Below are positions 1 to 22,010 of a DNA stretch of 64,000 nt, in pieces. The notes under the pieces were generated by a model, which searched no databases, was not told where the DNA came from, and saw only the letters and a list, made by a program, of their open reading frames with translations. The DNA lies in contig OZ005689.1 in NCBI GenBank assembly GCA_963930775.1, positions 5,754,945 through 5,818,944 on the forward strand, written 5' to 3'. How positions within the stretch are numbered: position 1 is the stretch's first letter; the number at the start of each line of letters is the position of its first letter. This DNA comes from Cliona cf. orientalis (lineage: Eukaryota > Porifera > Demospongiae > Clionaida > Clionaidae). The position numbers and the translations under genes are program-made.

Positions 1-320
1 CATACCCTCCCATTACTGGATATGTTCCACATGCTTAGCCTATATTATAGTGATGCATTACATTGATCCAGCACTGCAGAAATGAGGGGGGGGGGGGTCC
101 TGGGTATGAGACTATTAATATATTATTAATGCATCTAGTCATACCAAGTACACACGTTAATTTCTTATTACACCAGAATAAGAGCGATAAATCTTACTCT
201 GCTAGCAAGAATGAGCATACTTGCTACTACGTACATGTATGACGAGATTTCCTGACCAAGAACCTATACTAAACTAATGCATAATAAATGTACCTATTAT
301 CTGATTCGTGCATCATCCAG
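1..320 (+). other. Collagen intron, 3' part
   Basis: AT-rich sequence with a G run near 87-97 and the acceptor CAG at 318-320. No coding signal was seen before the first recognisable Gly-X-Y exon. Confidence 0.6.
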
Positions 321-9212
<8,892 letters not shown>

Positions 9213-9492
9213 TGTTCAATTTTGGACAAAGATTTAAACAGCTAGCTGTCACGGTTGCCTGTAATATATAGTAACAGTTATTAAGATAATAATATTATTA
9301 CAAACCAAAATACAGGACTTGGGGTATGGTATGGTGTGGGGTTTATATAGCATTAATTTTTCCTCTATTTTTTCCACTTTCACACAATTTTATAAGAAAA
9401 TGTTTGTAGCTTTATAGTGTGTAGACTGCTCAATTTCTTTGTATTTTTGTGCATACATGTGTCATTCTTTCTAAAGTTACATTTTAGATCAT

Positions 9493-9498
9493 AATAAA
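9493..9498 (+). terminator. Poly(A) signal of the collagen gene
   Basis: AATAAA about 280 bp downstream of the TGA stop in a T-rich 3' region. It is the best-placed hexamer on this strand; it was not tested against transcripts. Confidence 0.5.
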
Positions 9499-11109
9499 AG
9501 ATTTAACCACGAGAAAGTCAGCTCTTTTGAATAATAATAATAATTATACCATAGTATTTGGAGCACTAGTACTTGAATACCGTATAATAGTATTATAATT
9601 GCAGTTTGCAGTTGCTTCAAATTTTTGTGCCCATCCATAAGCCCCGTTTACACTATGCCTTAAATCCAGTTTCCGTGTAAACACCTTAATCCACTTTTGA
9701 TCATGTTCCAGATTAGAATCCACATCCTGATAAAGTAATGAGCCATGAAATTATTGTTAATCCAGATTAAGCACTATATATTATAATTGATGAGCAATAA
9801 TTATTGGTTTTGCAAGGGTATTATATAATAATAATATACCTCCTGGTAATATCCTGTATCAAGAGATTTATTGTACTGCATGTCCGCATTTCGAAGATTT
9901 CACTGCAAAATTCTTGAGAAGCTGATTTCAGATTCCTGATTCCCAGAAAAATTATATCTATGTATAGCTGTTACATAGCGCGATTGATCAATGTAGCTTA
10001 AATTGAGTTTATTAAGCAGTTCATTACTAAAATTTCAAGCACTTCATGAGCCAAATTTTCTCCACACGTACACACACACACACGTATCAATTGCACTTCA
10101 ATTATCTGAGGTCAATGTAAGGTCATTGCGTTATTGCATTATAGTACCCCCTGAGTGTCTAGTGTTTCAACAACAGAGATGGATAATTGTTACACTCACG
10201 TACACACACACACACACACACACATACACATAACATCATCAGATTCTGGCTAGTACCATCGCAGATACGTACAACTATTGTGTAATGTTTGTGATAATTT
10301 TATTATAATGTCATATAATATAATATTATGTGTGTATACCTACTTGTGAGCGTGTATATACGTAACTATGACATTTCCAATGCACCCATGGTCACATCAC
10401 AAAAGTGTGTGTGTTCACAATGAGCATAATGAGATTACTACGCAGCATGCAGCTGAGATGGAGGTGGCTTCAATCTATTCCCTATGTACATGTGTACATT
10501 ATATCTGCTGGGCAGATGGTTGTCAGTAGATCATAGCTGATGCTAGCTTAGTAACGCATCTCTTCAGTATCCTTTGTGTCAGTGATGTTGGCCCACTAAT
10601 TAGTGAATTAGGATCATTATGTATCCAATTAGGCTGGCTGGAATGCATGACGACAGCATGGATGATGAATTCCACAATGGCATAACATCACATCATGGAA
10701 TCCAGGTAGCATGCATGCTCTTTGGCTGGACTGAAGGATGTGGTCACCAAGGGTATTGAATATATGACATTGTCATGCAACTCCAATGTAATTATAATTA
10801 TTAGTTCACTGTTTTACAAAAGCAGTGGCCATACACAGCACACATAACTTGCATCATCCAAATGTCTCACTGAGGAAGTCCCAGATTGTCAATCCCTTTT
10901 GTATGCATTGTGCACTTAGTAGTTATTTTTGCATCATGCATAATAATAATAATACTCCCCTCTCTCCAACCACCACTGATATGCAGTGTATATATCCCTG
11001 TATGTAGTCTAGTGCCCTTACTAGTTATTTTGCATCATGCATAATATTATCTCTCCAATCTCCCTTGTGCTCTCCAACCACTACTGATATTCAGTGTATC
11101 CCTGCTTAT

Positions 11110-11290
11110 TGGCCATCACCTAGCAACCAAAGTTTTTATAGGCAAATTGCCGGCCACCACAGGGGTGTGGGTGATCATAGGGTAGGCCAATTATGAGAGG
11201 GGGTCATGGGCCAATAAGACAGTTACAAGACCTTAATTGGGGTGCATTTGACCATGCATCTCATGCACCCCAATTAAGGTCTTGTAACTA
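11110..11290. mobile_element. MITE-like repeat, family A copy 1
   Basis: The right part is a hairpin of two perfect 27-bp arms, 11221-11247 and 11263-11289 (core ACCTTAATTGGGGTGCAT), with a 15-bp loop. The left part carries CCTAGCAACC, a GGCAAATTGCCGG block and GATCATAGGGTAGGCC. Related copies lie at about 19065-19245, 21838-22010 and 44218-44420. No ORF. Confidence 0.7.
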
Positions 11291-11692
11291 TAACATGTAG
11301 TCTAGTGCCCTTACTAGTTATTTTGCATCATGCATAATATTATTATCTCTCCAATCTCCCTTGTGCTCTCCAACCACTACTGATATTCAGTGTATCCCTG
11401 CATGTAGTCTAGTGCCCAGCCTCCCTGATCCTTTTCAATGCACAGAGCCAAGGCTGGGTATGAGGTTACCCTGCATGAGCTACCTTGACAATGTTTAAAG
11501 TTTAATATTGTTGAAATAATTGCTATAAGGTAAAAATTCTAGTCAAGACAGAAACAAAAAAAAGAATCACAGAAATCATGAAATAAATGATATCGATGAT
11601 CAACAATATAACCGCCGTGATAAGTGATCGATATGCAGTTTAGATTGGAACATGTGGATAGTGGGTTCAAGCTCAGTCAAGAGGTCAAGAGG

Positions 11693-12009
11693 TCAGGAGG
11701 TCAGAGTGAACAGGCTGGTCCTTTTGTTTTCGATGATGTACTTCTGAATATCGAAAGCGAACTTGAATGTGTAGCGTTTTCCGGGCACCTTGTCCATGAT
11801 GCCCTGGCTGTAGTAGTATCGTAGTGAGCGACTCATCTTGTCGTACGTCATCTGCGGCTTGTTCTTGTGTGCGCCCCAAAGTCCAACAACCGCTTCGGGA
11901 TTGACGATGTTGAACTCGTACTCGTTGCCTGTCCATTGGATGATGCTGCCGTGGTTTGGGGTGAGCAGGAGGTCCAGAAGAAACTCCCACAGCTGAAGGT
12001 GACCTTTAT
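11693..12009 (-). other. Exon encoding the ETS DNA-binding domain
   Basis: Acceptor CACAG at 12010-12014 on the minus strand. The junction gives a Tyr codon and then KGHLQLWEFLL, matching the usual ETS entry. Reading is open to TGA at 11693-11695. An alternative acceptor 17 bp inside would break the phase. Confidence 0.9.
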
Positions 12010-15000
12010 CTGTGAGTGCGTGTGCATGTGGTGGTGGGATGAGTTTATAAAATTGGGCATTTGTGTGTGCGTGCGTGGTGTGTGTGTGGTTTATATTGTG
12101 TGATGATTAGACAAAGGTGGGGAGAATAGAGAGGGAGAGAGAGAGAAAGAGAGAGAGCTGTGCTGTACACTACAGAAATGCAGTGCCATTATAATATAAT
12201 TATTATATAGACAATACTTACATCCAGAAGTCTTGCAGTTTTCTCCACCATGCACCGACACCTTGTCTATCCCTTCATCATCACTTTCTGAAGCTGTTGC
12301 ACATTCTATTGCTCCTCCTTCATCCTCACTGTCCACCTGCGTCCCCTCAGTATCAACTCTGATCCGCTTAGCTTCATTTAGGCCTGTGGAATCGTTTCTT
12401 AGTCGTTTTTTAGCTTTTGCAATCTGCAGTGAAGTAGAGTGTATACCATGGTTTCTCTCTAGCTCCTTGTCCTTTTCAGCCTCCACTACACCACCGATGG
12501 GTACTGCCAAAGGAGCAGCTGCTTGTGCTGTCAGAGCTGAATTTACAGCTGCAGCTTGCACTGCTGTGAGGTGGTGGGAGGAGCCATCCGTGGCAGCTGC
12601 TGCCGGTAAATAGCAGTACATTGGTGAAGGGATAGCAGGGCTGGTCAGTGAAGTAGCAAGCGAAGGAAGATTAAGGCTTGCTGCCGCAGTTAGAGCTGGC
12701 ACCTGAATGGCCGTGGTACCTCCGCAAACTGTCGGACTTGCAGCAGCTGTTCCACCGGCAGCAGCTGCAATCATGATGGGTTGGACTGCAGTGGCACCTC
12801 CGGCAGCCGCAGCACCTGCAGCGGCAGTAGCGAGAGGATTGAGCATGATGTAGTAGCCTTTCAGGGGCGAGGGGAGTGTGGGCGTGAGAGTAGCTGCAGT
12901 GGTCGGCGGAACAGCTGCAGCATAGCTAAGGAGAGGCAAACTAGTTTGTTGTATCTGGGCGGTAGTGGGCAGTGAAAAAGGTGAAGGAGTTGCATTGAGG
13001 GACAGTCTACTTAATACTTGAGAAGTTCCTCCGGCAGCTGTAGGCGCCTGTAATGATGATGTTTGGGTAGTTTTTGGAAGCAATGAGTGAGAGACCGTAA
13101 GTGAAGGAGAAGCTAGTAAGTGAGTGTTATTGGAAACACCGCCAGCAGGGTCCTTGATAAGTGAAGTAATCACCTTGCCTTCTGTCGTGTTTGATGATAT
13201 CAGATTTTGACTAGACACAGCTCTAGAAGATTGACCACCTCTACTTCCCGTTGCCACCTCCTTTCGATCTAAATTTCCACCGTCACTAGCTGCGACCGGC
13301 TCTCTTTCTGAACACCTGCTCTCGTTTCCACTTGAACGTCGTGAATTTGATGTTATTCTTTGAGTATCGATGTACTCAATTGTGTGCTCACTCGGAAGAG
13401 CATCAGAAGCTAACATCTCAGGAGGGGAGGCTATGCAATAGACGGGAGTCTTAGATAATAGCAATGACTCCAACATCCTCTCTCTCTTGCTCAGTCTGTG
13501 GTCGAGCCCTGATGCCAATAGGGCCTGCTGTAATGGTGTCCTTCCAAAGCCACCAGTAGCCGTGGCCAAAACACTAGCACTCGCACCACTGCTATTTCCC
13601 CTCTGATTGGATGGTGATGCTTGCAAGTGTGCATTAATTTGCTCTTGCAGTCGCTTAATCAACTGCAAATTAATTCCGCCTACGTTCATCCCAGCTTGAG
13701 CAGCAGGTTGATTCAGAGTGGCAGCTGTAGCCTGTAGGATACTAGCAGCTGCAGGCTGAGAAGCAGCTGCAGCAGTAGAGAGACTTGGGGAAGAACCAAG
13801 AACAGTCAGAAAGGGATTATTACCAAATAGAATCGGAGATAGGAGACCACCTGTGGGTGTGCTGATTCCCGTAGCTGTAATGGCAGCACCTGGTAGGCCA
13901 GCTAGCACCTGATTGGATAAGGCACCGATAGTCAGCGGAGCGGTGGGAAGAGCAGATAGATTCAGTCCTCCGAGGGGCAGTGCTGGAGACGACATTGGAG
14001 GGGAGATCAAAGCCGGAGTTGTACCAGGTAGTAGGAAGTTGGGAGGATTTGATGCCGCAACGGTTGTAAGGGGAGACGCAGTTGCAATCACACGCTGCTC
14101 ATTTGATGAAGTGGCTGTCTGGTGCTTGACAGCTGGACTTGAGTCTGAATTAGAGCTGGTAACCATCGCTACTGTGCTAGCAATGCTTACGTTTGTTCTC
14201 CTTTCTTTCCCTTTTCTTGGTCTCCCTTCTCCTCTCTGCTCTCTTTCTCTGCTATGATCCCTTTCTCCTCTCCCTTCATTACCACTTTCACTATCCTTGC
14301 TTGGAGACGCCGCCGGCTGCCCCGAGGCTACTTGTTGTAGCAAGGGACTACTGGTCTGTGGTGACAGTTTCTGTGAGGTTGGCGTAACAGCTGTTCTATG
14401 TGGTGTCACAGTGTTGTTCTCCATGACGACCACAGAAGATGGGGCTGCTGATTGGATGATAGAGTTGGAGGATGAATACTGCTGTTGTGCTAATGCCATT
14501 GTATGGACAGCCTTGTGGGCAGCATAGGTGTGAACGGAATTAATACCTGCAATTGTGTTGTGTGTGGTTCATGTGTGTGTGTGTGTGAGTGTGTGTGTGT
14601 GTGTGTGAGAGTGTGCATGTGTATGAGGTAAACTACATAATAGTGTGGTTCAAAACCAAGGTCTCAGGCATGCTGAGTAATTACTGTACCAATCTATATG
14701 CTGTATATATCCCAATGCATGAGGTTCTGTCTGTCATTTTGGCATACTTGTGTGTGAATTAGAGCATACCTAGCTGTACCTCTCTGCATTTTTAGTGTCC
14801 TCAGACTAAGTTGGGGTATACAAGTTGTTTGTCTTGGATATGAAATGAAATACCATTATAATAATACCACTAATACTATTTCCCAGCATGCATATGGGCC
14901 AATAATTACTATAGCACAATCACACACTGTCACGCACACAGCCTGGACCTGACTGAGTATCCAGCACAACAAGGCATGACATAATCACGTGGATTGAGTT

Positions 15001-18000
15001 AGAGCCCACAAACACTGCCCTGCTATTTTCTGCACACATTCACGATTAGGCCACCACCACCCTGGTCTCATCACTCACCTCTATGGTCAACCAGTGTGTG
15101 TGTATGCACAAATGAAGTGCCGCAATATTAAGTTATACCTAGGTGCAGTGTTTCAGGCTGGTTGATGTGATTTAATTTAGCCTTGGCCATGATTTGTCTG
15201 ATAATTGCTAGTGGTCAGGCAGACAGCAGTTGCATGGTACTATGGCTTGTCTTGGGTGCTACATGTGCAGTGGGGTGACCAGCCTAGGGTGTACCAAAGC
15301 TCTAAAAGCGCAAAAGCGCAATGGGTGGGTATATGAAGCGATCAAGGCTAAGACTGGAGCTGGGGCTGGGGCTGGGGCGGGCGCATGCAGACAATACTTG
15401 TTGGGTTGCTAATTACTAGGTAACCTATACTATGCCAAGTTATTTGTGCACTAGCTAGCTAGCTGTCTCAATGTAGCCCCTATATACATTCACCAAACAC
15501 ACACACACTGACCACATCTTAACAATTTGGGCGTCTTTTTATCGTAGTCAGTAGACAGGCGTTGCCAAGACGCTTCAATTATGGGATGCCATGGCTGGCC
15601 TTTGTACATATTGTGTGTATTGGTGAGGGTACTCATACATCTGAGGTAATTGTTCTAATTGGCTTGATTAAATTTCAGAGCAGCAGCCCTCCTTTCCACA
15701 TACATGGTTCACTTAGTAACCAACTATAATAACAGTATACAGTAGTATAATAATACAGCCTGCCACATGCTTAGCTTAGCTTAGAAGCCATTGTAATGTG
15801 CAGCTGCATCTGTTTCATTCCAGACTGGACAATGGCCCACAGATATATAACCTCATTAGCAAAAGGAAGTACGCAAATGCAATGCAAACAGCAGTGGCCT
15901 CCCACACTGGCATAGCAGCACCAGCAGCAGCAGCAGGAGTCCATTCTAGAAGGTCAAAACATGTGTTCATGGGTGTGTAGCATAGGTTGGCCATAGTTGT
16001 GGCCTACTTAGGCCTAGGTGGCTGGCATGATCATGACTACTGCTGGGTAAATAAGGTGATTGAGTGACGTCACAAACTGACCTTTTAGTCAAAACTGAAT
16101 CCCTCCTAGATCACAAGAGTGAAACATGATTAATATGACTTCTGTAGCATCACTTGGCCTGCATTATATAGCTACTTACTTTCATTGCACGGTCTTAATT
16201 GACTTATGATGCGCTTAGGTTGATCAATTGGATGACATCACTGTGTGACCTCTTAGTCAAAACTGAATCTCCTGGAGAGATTGGCGAGTGATTGTGTCTT
16301 TGTGGCTGTCTGTTTCCAAGGAAAGGCTACCTCGGATCGATCGCTTTTGTGACTTCCCGCCCGAATTAAGTTACTACTACACACTGTACATAACTGTGGC
16401 TACACAACTGGACTATCTCAGACTCTGGATGGCTATCAGGAAACAGTTACAGTGGAAGCCCACCTTGCCTTGTGGACACCCCTGAAATTATTACTAGATA
16501 CTACATACATGTATATACCCACTCAGGGGTTCCCTACACACTAGGCCGAATTAGCCATTAATTTTGATATTGTAGCCTTCACTTTGGCTATAACTAGTTC
16601 CTTGACAGGGTAGCCATCCCCCACCCCACCCCCTCCCCATTGTTTCCTTTACAATCAGCTTTTAAGATCAGCACCATGCAGTCAGTAATAATATTATTAT
16701 AGATCTATGAGAAGTGGCTAGCTATATGGCAAGATTTTGTAAGCTTCGGGGAACCCCAGCTACTGAGGCTACACCTGGGCTAGACACTGGATGGATTACC
16801 ATAATACACTTTAAACACAGGTTTCAAAGCCAAATTGATAGCCCTTATAGTAAACTCAAAGTGGTCATCAAAACACCCATGAAATTTGAAACAAGCTAGT
16901 TCAAGAGCAGGGGGAACTGTACAGAACAATTGTTGTCTTCCTGTCTTAGGTTAGTTGTGTTATCGAGTATAATCATCAGTGTGCACTGCTGGTTTACTCA
17001 ACAGAATCTCATAGTATAAGCCATAAAGAGCTACACATAGTCTTGCAGGCTGGCAATCAGGGAGGGTTCCTCTTCTGAGTCATTTTGCTAGAAATTTTAT
17101 AAGCCTAGGGTGGCTGCTACCTAGCAATGGTATACCATCTCCTATATATTATAGTAGCTAGCTATATAATGTTATAGTAACAGGATGATTCAGAAATGGA
17201 GATAAAGGGTGCATAGCTACACATGGACCCATTTATATCCCCTCCGAAACACGAGACTATATACCTGTAAGCAGGATAGACTGATCCATGTATAACCCCC
17301 CCCCCCCCCCCCCCCCCCTGCATGGAACAGGATATTACAGGCTAGACTGATCCAATGTGGGGGAGGAGTATTATAACATCGATCACTCGGTATGCAGCTG
17401 ACAGCTGCTGTTCAGACCATAGAAGATGGTTCAGTTTAAAGTCACCATATTTAGTCATTTTGGTGGTTTTTCAATATCCTAATTGAGCGTACCCAAGGGG
17501 ATTACTAGGGATAGTGACTTCGTCTCAACTATTCAATCCACATAAATCTAAATTTCTTAGAATTATTATACCAGGGCGTATGTATTGAGTATTAAAATAG
17601 TCATAGGGTATATAGATTCATGCACATCTTAGCCTTTTCTATAAGGACCAGGAAGCTGGGATGAGGGAATCTGAGACTCCCCCCTTCCAAAACTTTGTAT
17701 GCTGCACATACACGTACATACATATTAGTGTATATGAAAGATACATAGCAGTCCACATCCGTATCACATGGTGGAAACATAGTGTACGTATTAATGACCT
17801 ATCTTCCACAGTAAGCCCAGCAACATTGAAGAGCATGCTCAAAGACCTCATTACATCAATTTTGTGAAACCAGTGCTTTTTTCAATCAATCCCCCTACTT
17901 CAAATAATTCCTTAAAAAAATCCCTGCATTAATTACCTGTGACATTTCCTAGTTCGGCTGGTTTCCTATTGGTCCAAATAATAGCAGCATTCTGCAGCCC

Positions 18001-21000
18001 AAGCGCCATGAGTCCTTTACCCAGCAGCGTCGATCCCTTGCTAAACACCAGCTTCCACAGCTGCCTCAGGCCGTTGCCCCCGTACGTTACAAGGTTGCCG
18101 TAGAGAATCTTGTTGTCGTCAAAGATGACCGTCAGGGCGTCTCGTCTGACGTAGATCTCTCCCGATTTGCTCTGCTGGTAGATGATGTCGCCGAGTTTTC
18201 GGAAGCTCTGTTTTTCGTTGAAGAGGAGAAAGGCTTGCACCTTAAGACCGTCCGAGGCCTGCTTGTCTGTAAGTCCTTTGCCTAAGATGGTGAGAAGATA
18301 CGGTACAAGTATGTGTATTAGTATAGTAGTTTGATGTTCAAGATTACAACACACATTTAAAGAGGGGCCCGGGCATTCAAATGCCTGTAGTGCCAAAATT
18401 CTAGGAGGAAAGGGGAAGGGAGGGGGGACGCTAAATGGACCTATATTATTCTCATATTGTTTTATGGGATTCCACCCTCTACTTCTCAAGGCTAGGCATC
18501 CAAGTGGCTCTATGTTGCTGTCTTTCACATTATTTCAACGTAGCAATCTTTTTGTGCCCTGCATTATTACATTATCACAAACTAGAAAACTTCACCTCCA
18601 AAACATACGCACATACACACATGTATACATTAGAACAGCTGGTCAAAAATTCACCGACTGAATATACTATGTGCAATATAGACTACCCCATTGTAAGGCG
18701 GTACTGACATGTTTGAAACATACTCATATGCTCGTGTACATACATAATATTACAATACACAGTGCGTGCCTCCAAGAGCTTAATTGTAGACCCTGGGATC
18801 TACAAACCCTTTGGTGGCACCAGTCTATAATACTTGACATTGTTGAGTATATTGTACGCACGCATAGTACAAACATGCACTTATCTATTGCCAAAAATAT
18901 TTAATCCCACGGTGGTATGCTGATTATGCATAATAATGATAATATTATTATTATTATTATTATTATGCCATAAACTTATGTAATTGCGGGTACATACATG
19001 TAATAGATTATGTCATAAACCAATGCATGTACGTAACTATGTAGCACGTAGCTTCATGACCTTTACTGTGGTGCATGAGATAAGCACGGGTCGAATGCAG
19101 CCCAATTAAGCAATTGTGACTAGTTTGTCAGCTAATATGCACGTCCCCTCACATCATTGGCCTTATACCCTGTGATCATCAATGCCCCTCCGATAGCCGG
19201 CAATTTGCATCCAAAAACTTTGGTTGCTAAGCAATAGACAATAATGATTACTGTGTACAATATAACTATGTGTAACACACTGACTGCATGTGCATACACA
19301 CATGTACGCAGTAGTGGCACTCACACGCACACAAATTTTGAGTACACACATATTACCATAATTACGACTGTATAATAGGTGCAGTACTCTACAACATGCA
19401 GACAGAGTGTGGCACTCCACAATGGTTACATGGCGCGAGTGTGTGTGAGTATGTTCTGAGCATGCAAATACCGCCTTAAAACAGGGTAGCATACTAGTAG
19501 TATGCATGTGTATATAGTGCAGTCTGTATGCAGTTGACCATACTAGTACTAGTACGCATGTGTACGCACTGCACTGCAGTCAATCAATCCGTATACAATT
19601 GACCATCTGTGTTAATATATGTTTGTGTATGTGTGTGTGTGTGAGTAAGTTTAGAGCATGCAGATACCGCCTTAAAACAGGGTAGCATACTAGTAGTATG
19701 CATGTGTATATAGTGCAGTCTGTATGCAGTTGACCATACTAGTACTAGTACACATGTGTACGCACTGCACTGCAGTCAATCAATCCGTATGCAATTGATC
19801 ATCTGTGTTAATATATGTTTGTGTATGTGTGTGTGTGTGAGTAAGTTTAGAGCATGCAGATACCGCCTTAAAACAGGGTAGCATACTAGTAGTATGCATG
19901 TGTACATGCAGCCAGTCTGTCTGTATGCAGTTGACCATACTAGACTAGTATATATGCATGCATGTTATAGTGTAGATAGGTAGTCAATCAGTCAGTGGTA
20001 TGCAATTGACCATCTGTGTTAATATGTGTGTTTGTGTGTAGGTGGTGAAGTTTTCTAGTTCACATTGTATACTAATGAGTAGCTACTTACCACACAAGAT
20101 CCCTAATTCGATAAAGGCACTGCTGAATGATAATTATTGTCAGCATGTAGTGGATAGATATGCTACTGTAGCAGTGCTCCTCACCCCCTATATAGGCAGA
20201 ACATATAAGCCCCTCCCCACCAAAAAATTAAATAATAAGTGGGCTCCATAAGTTACATGTACATATATCTCATTGATAACTGATCACATCACACCCTCAA
20301 ACTAAATATCCTTCTTCCTTTATCCATGCAGCAATCTTAATTAGTTATAGAGAAAAAGTAGCCTCAGTGGAGGTGAAGTGACATCGCTTGCAGTTGCTAT
20401 CTGTATAGAAATTTGCCAATGCTTCGACTACAGACGCTCCGGATCCAGTCATCTTCAGGGCAAAAGTGTTGTTTTGAAGGAAATTTTGCATTTGCTGATA
20501 TAATTGGTTTGGGCCACTACGATCGTTTAATCTCTTGCCATGTTCTAGGACTTATTGGGTACTAGGAAATCAGCTGAACTTCATGAATATGCACCATAAA
20601 AGTCTTAAAAGTTACAGGGTCCTATTGTAATAATTACGGGAGTGTCCAGACCATCGCTCTTTATAGAGTCTACCATGCATGCCATGCATTCTATCACAGG
20701 TATGCTATTTCTATCACTTTTACTACATTTTTTGATATTAAGATGTTATAGCTCCATCAGTTATTGCCCTAGAAAGGTCAAAATTGGTTTCCAGTACCTC
20801 TTATCTATGTGCTAAGTGTATACCAAGTTTGGGCTTAAAAAACATCAAGGCATACTAACAGGAATCTAATTAAATTAAGCCTATTAAACAGAATAAGTAC
20901 ACTTTCTATCTCTACGTGACTGCTGCATAATATTACGAAATCTGTGGTGCTCATGTGATAGTCTGGTACTATGGAAACTAGACCACATAAGTCTCATGCA

Positions 21001-21115
21001 GAGAGTGAGTGTGGTTAAGCAATTTGTTTGCGTGATATTACAAGTACTCACCAGCAGTTTCAGCGGCTAACTCAGGGGAAGTACATATTGAGGGCACATT
21101 ATATAACGGGAAGAT
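11693..21115 (-). CDS. ETS-domain transcription factor with long low-complexity region (5' end uncertain)
   Basis: Nuclear DNA-binding protein. Exons read on the minus strand: 21115-21052 (tentative), 18281-17937, 14546-12222 and 12009-11693 (stop at 11693-11695). Phases agree at every junction (phase 1). The last exon encodes a complete ETS winged helix: the three conserved Trp (LWEFLL, QWTG, LWG), then KNKPQMTYDKMSRSLRYYY with the two Arg that contact GGAA, then GKRYTFKF. It ends about 17 residues after the fold, so the ETS domain is C-terminal. The helix-3 region looks most like PEA3/ETV and ELK types, but subfamily was not resolved. The 774-codon exon is rich in Ala, Ser, Thr, Gln and Pro, with a basic stretch (KAKKRLRND) and an acidic stretch before the ETS domain. 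No PNT domain was seen. The start codon was not found. Confidence 0.82.
14547..17936. other. Intron of the ETS gene with simple repeats
   Basis: A GT microsatellite lies at about 14566-14620. A short duplicated block (about 16060-16115 and 16225-16275, sharing TTAGTCAAAACTGAATC) lies in the middle. About 16451-16490 resembles the CAGTGGAACC repeat family. A C run of about 23 bases lies near 17296-17318. No exon was recognised. Confidence 0.5.
17937..18281 (-). other. Unrecognised 114-residue N-terminal exon of the ETS gene
   Basis: Open across 345 nt with acceptor TTAG before 18281 and donor GTAATT at 17936-17931. Its base use is more GC-rich than its flanks, as in the ETS exon. It starts GKGLTDKQASDGLKVQ, contains EIYVRRDALTVIFDDNK and ends near RKPAELGNVT. 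I do not recognise the fold. It is mixed alpha/beta in character with no membrane segment or zinc motif. The link to the ETS gene rests on matching phase 1 at both ends; it could instead be a separate gene. Confidence 0.6.
18282..21051. other. Intron of the ETS gene with tandem array
   Basis: Contains a weak family-A repeat at about 19065-19245 and a three-copy tandem array at 19461-20040, listed separately. A TTA microsatellite lies near 18932-18965. About 20400-20460 shares a short block (CAATGCTTCGACTACAG, ending in GTCATCTTCAGG) with the 4933-5062 element type. No exon was recognised. Confidence 0.5.
19461..20040. repeat. Tandem repeat, three units of ~196 bp
   Basis: Units start at 19461, 19657 and 19853 (CATGCAGATACCGCCTTAAA). 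The first two are nearly identical, including an internal GTGTGTGT run and palindromic ACTAGTACTAGTA; the third is more diverged. Confidence 0.85.
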
Positions 21116-21837
21116 CTAGAGGGAGAGGGAGAGTCTGAGGAGTGGAGGGGGGAGAAATACATGCAGGCTGTAGATGTTATTTTTTTACTGCACGAAAAAA
21201 GGTCAGGAATAGTTTTGCTGCACGAAAAAAGGTCAGTAAATATACATAATCATGCACGTACCTTGCACACGCTCCTTATACAACATCACTAATCGACACA
21301 TGCATGTACATGTGCCTCTGTCATGTTCGAGGCAAGCCTGAGAAAGGATAGGGGGAGAGAGAGAGACCTATGTATTGTAGAGTGTCTATAATATTATTGC
21401 TCATACGCCTATCTGATCAAAGCTGTGGGAACCCATTCAATCATGAATATCTCATTGTCCCTCAAATAGGGAACAATAAGAGAGGAAAAATTAACGATAT
21501 TCATAGCCATAATATGCAGAATCAGCTGATTGAGGAGCCATGGTGTGACCTTTTTTTCAAGTCCAACACTGTGGGGTTGGAATCAGCAGTTACATAAGAA
21601 ACCCCATAAGGTGACTCCAATGAATATCATTAAGCTAACAAGTAAACAAGATAATTAGAGATTATGAATATTCCACTATTAAATATCAGAGACAGAAGAA
21701 TAGGTACACATGCAATGCTATAGTAAATGGCATGCCACTCACATTTCTGACATGTGCGCAAAAACAAACTTGCGCTCTGTTATGTCCACAAAAAAGTGGG
21801 CGGAATGGTTACTCTACTCTCTCTAGCTCTGCATGTT

Positions 21838-22010
21838 ATAGTTGCAAGACCTTAATTGGGGTGCATGAGATGCACGGTCAACTGCACCCCAATTAATACA
21901 AGGTCCTTCTTGTTGGCCCATGACCCCCTCTCATCATTGGCCTACCCTATGATCGCCCATACCTCTCTCAGTAGCGGGTAATTTGCCTATAAAAGCATCC
22001 GCTATGAGGC
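21838..22010. mobile_element. MITE-like repeat, family A copy
   Basis: Shares with 11110-11290 the AAGACCTTAATTGGGGTGCA hairpin (here imperfect), then GGCCCATGACCCCCTCTCAT and the GCGGGTAATTTGCC block in inverted order. Diverged and probably old. Confidence 0.6.

Larger units (their letters stand above)
9213..11692. other. Collagen 3' flank and intergenic region
   Basis: A poly(A) signal AATAAA lies at 9493-9498, about 280 bp after the collagen stop. CA microsatellites lie at about 10069-10084 and 10198-10230. Near 9640-9775 there is a repeat related to 34124-34315 (GCCCCGTTTACACTA start). A longer repeat occupies 11110-11290. A duplicated segment (TTTTGCATCATGCATAATA and the following ~75 bp) occurs at about 11020 and 11315, with a third partial copy near 10923. 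No gene was seen. Confidence 0.6.

Noticed and set aside
18282-18528. N-terminal extension of the 17937-18281 exon to a Met at 18528
   Set aside because: The segment left of the acceptor TTAG is low-complexity and unlike the exon in base use; splicing explains it better.
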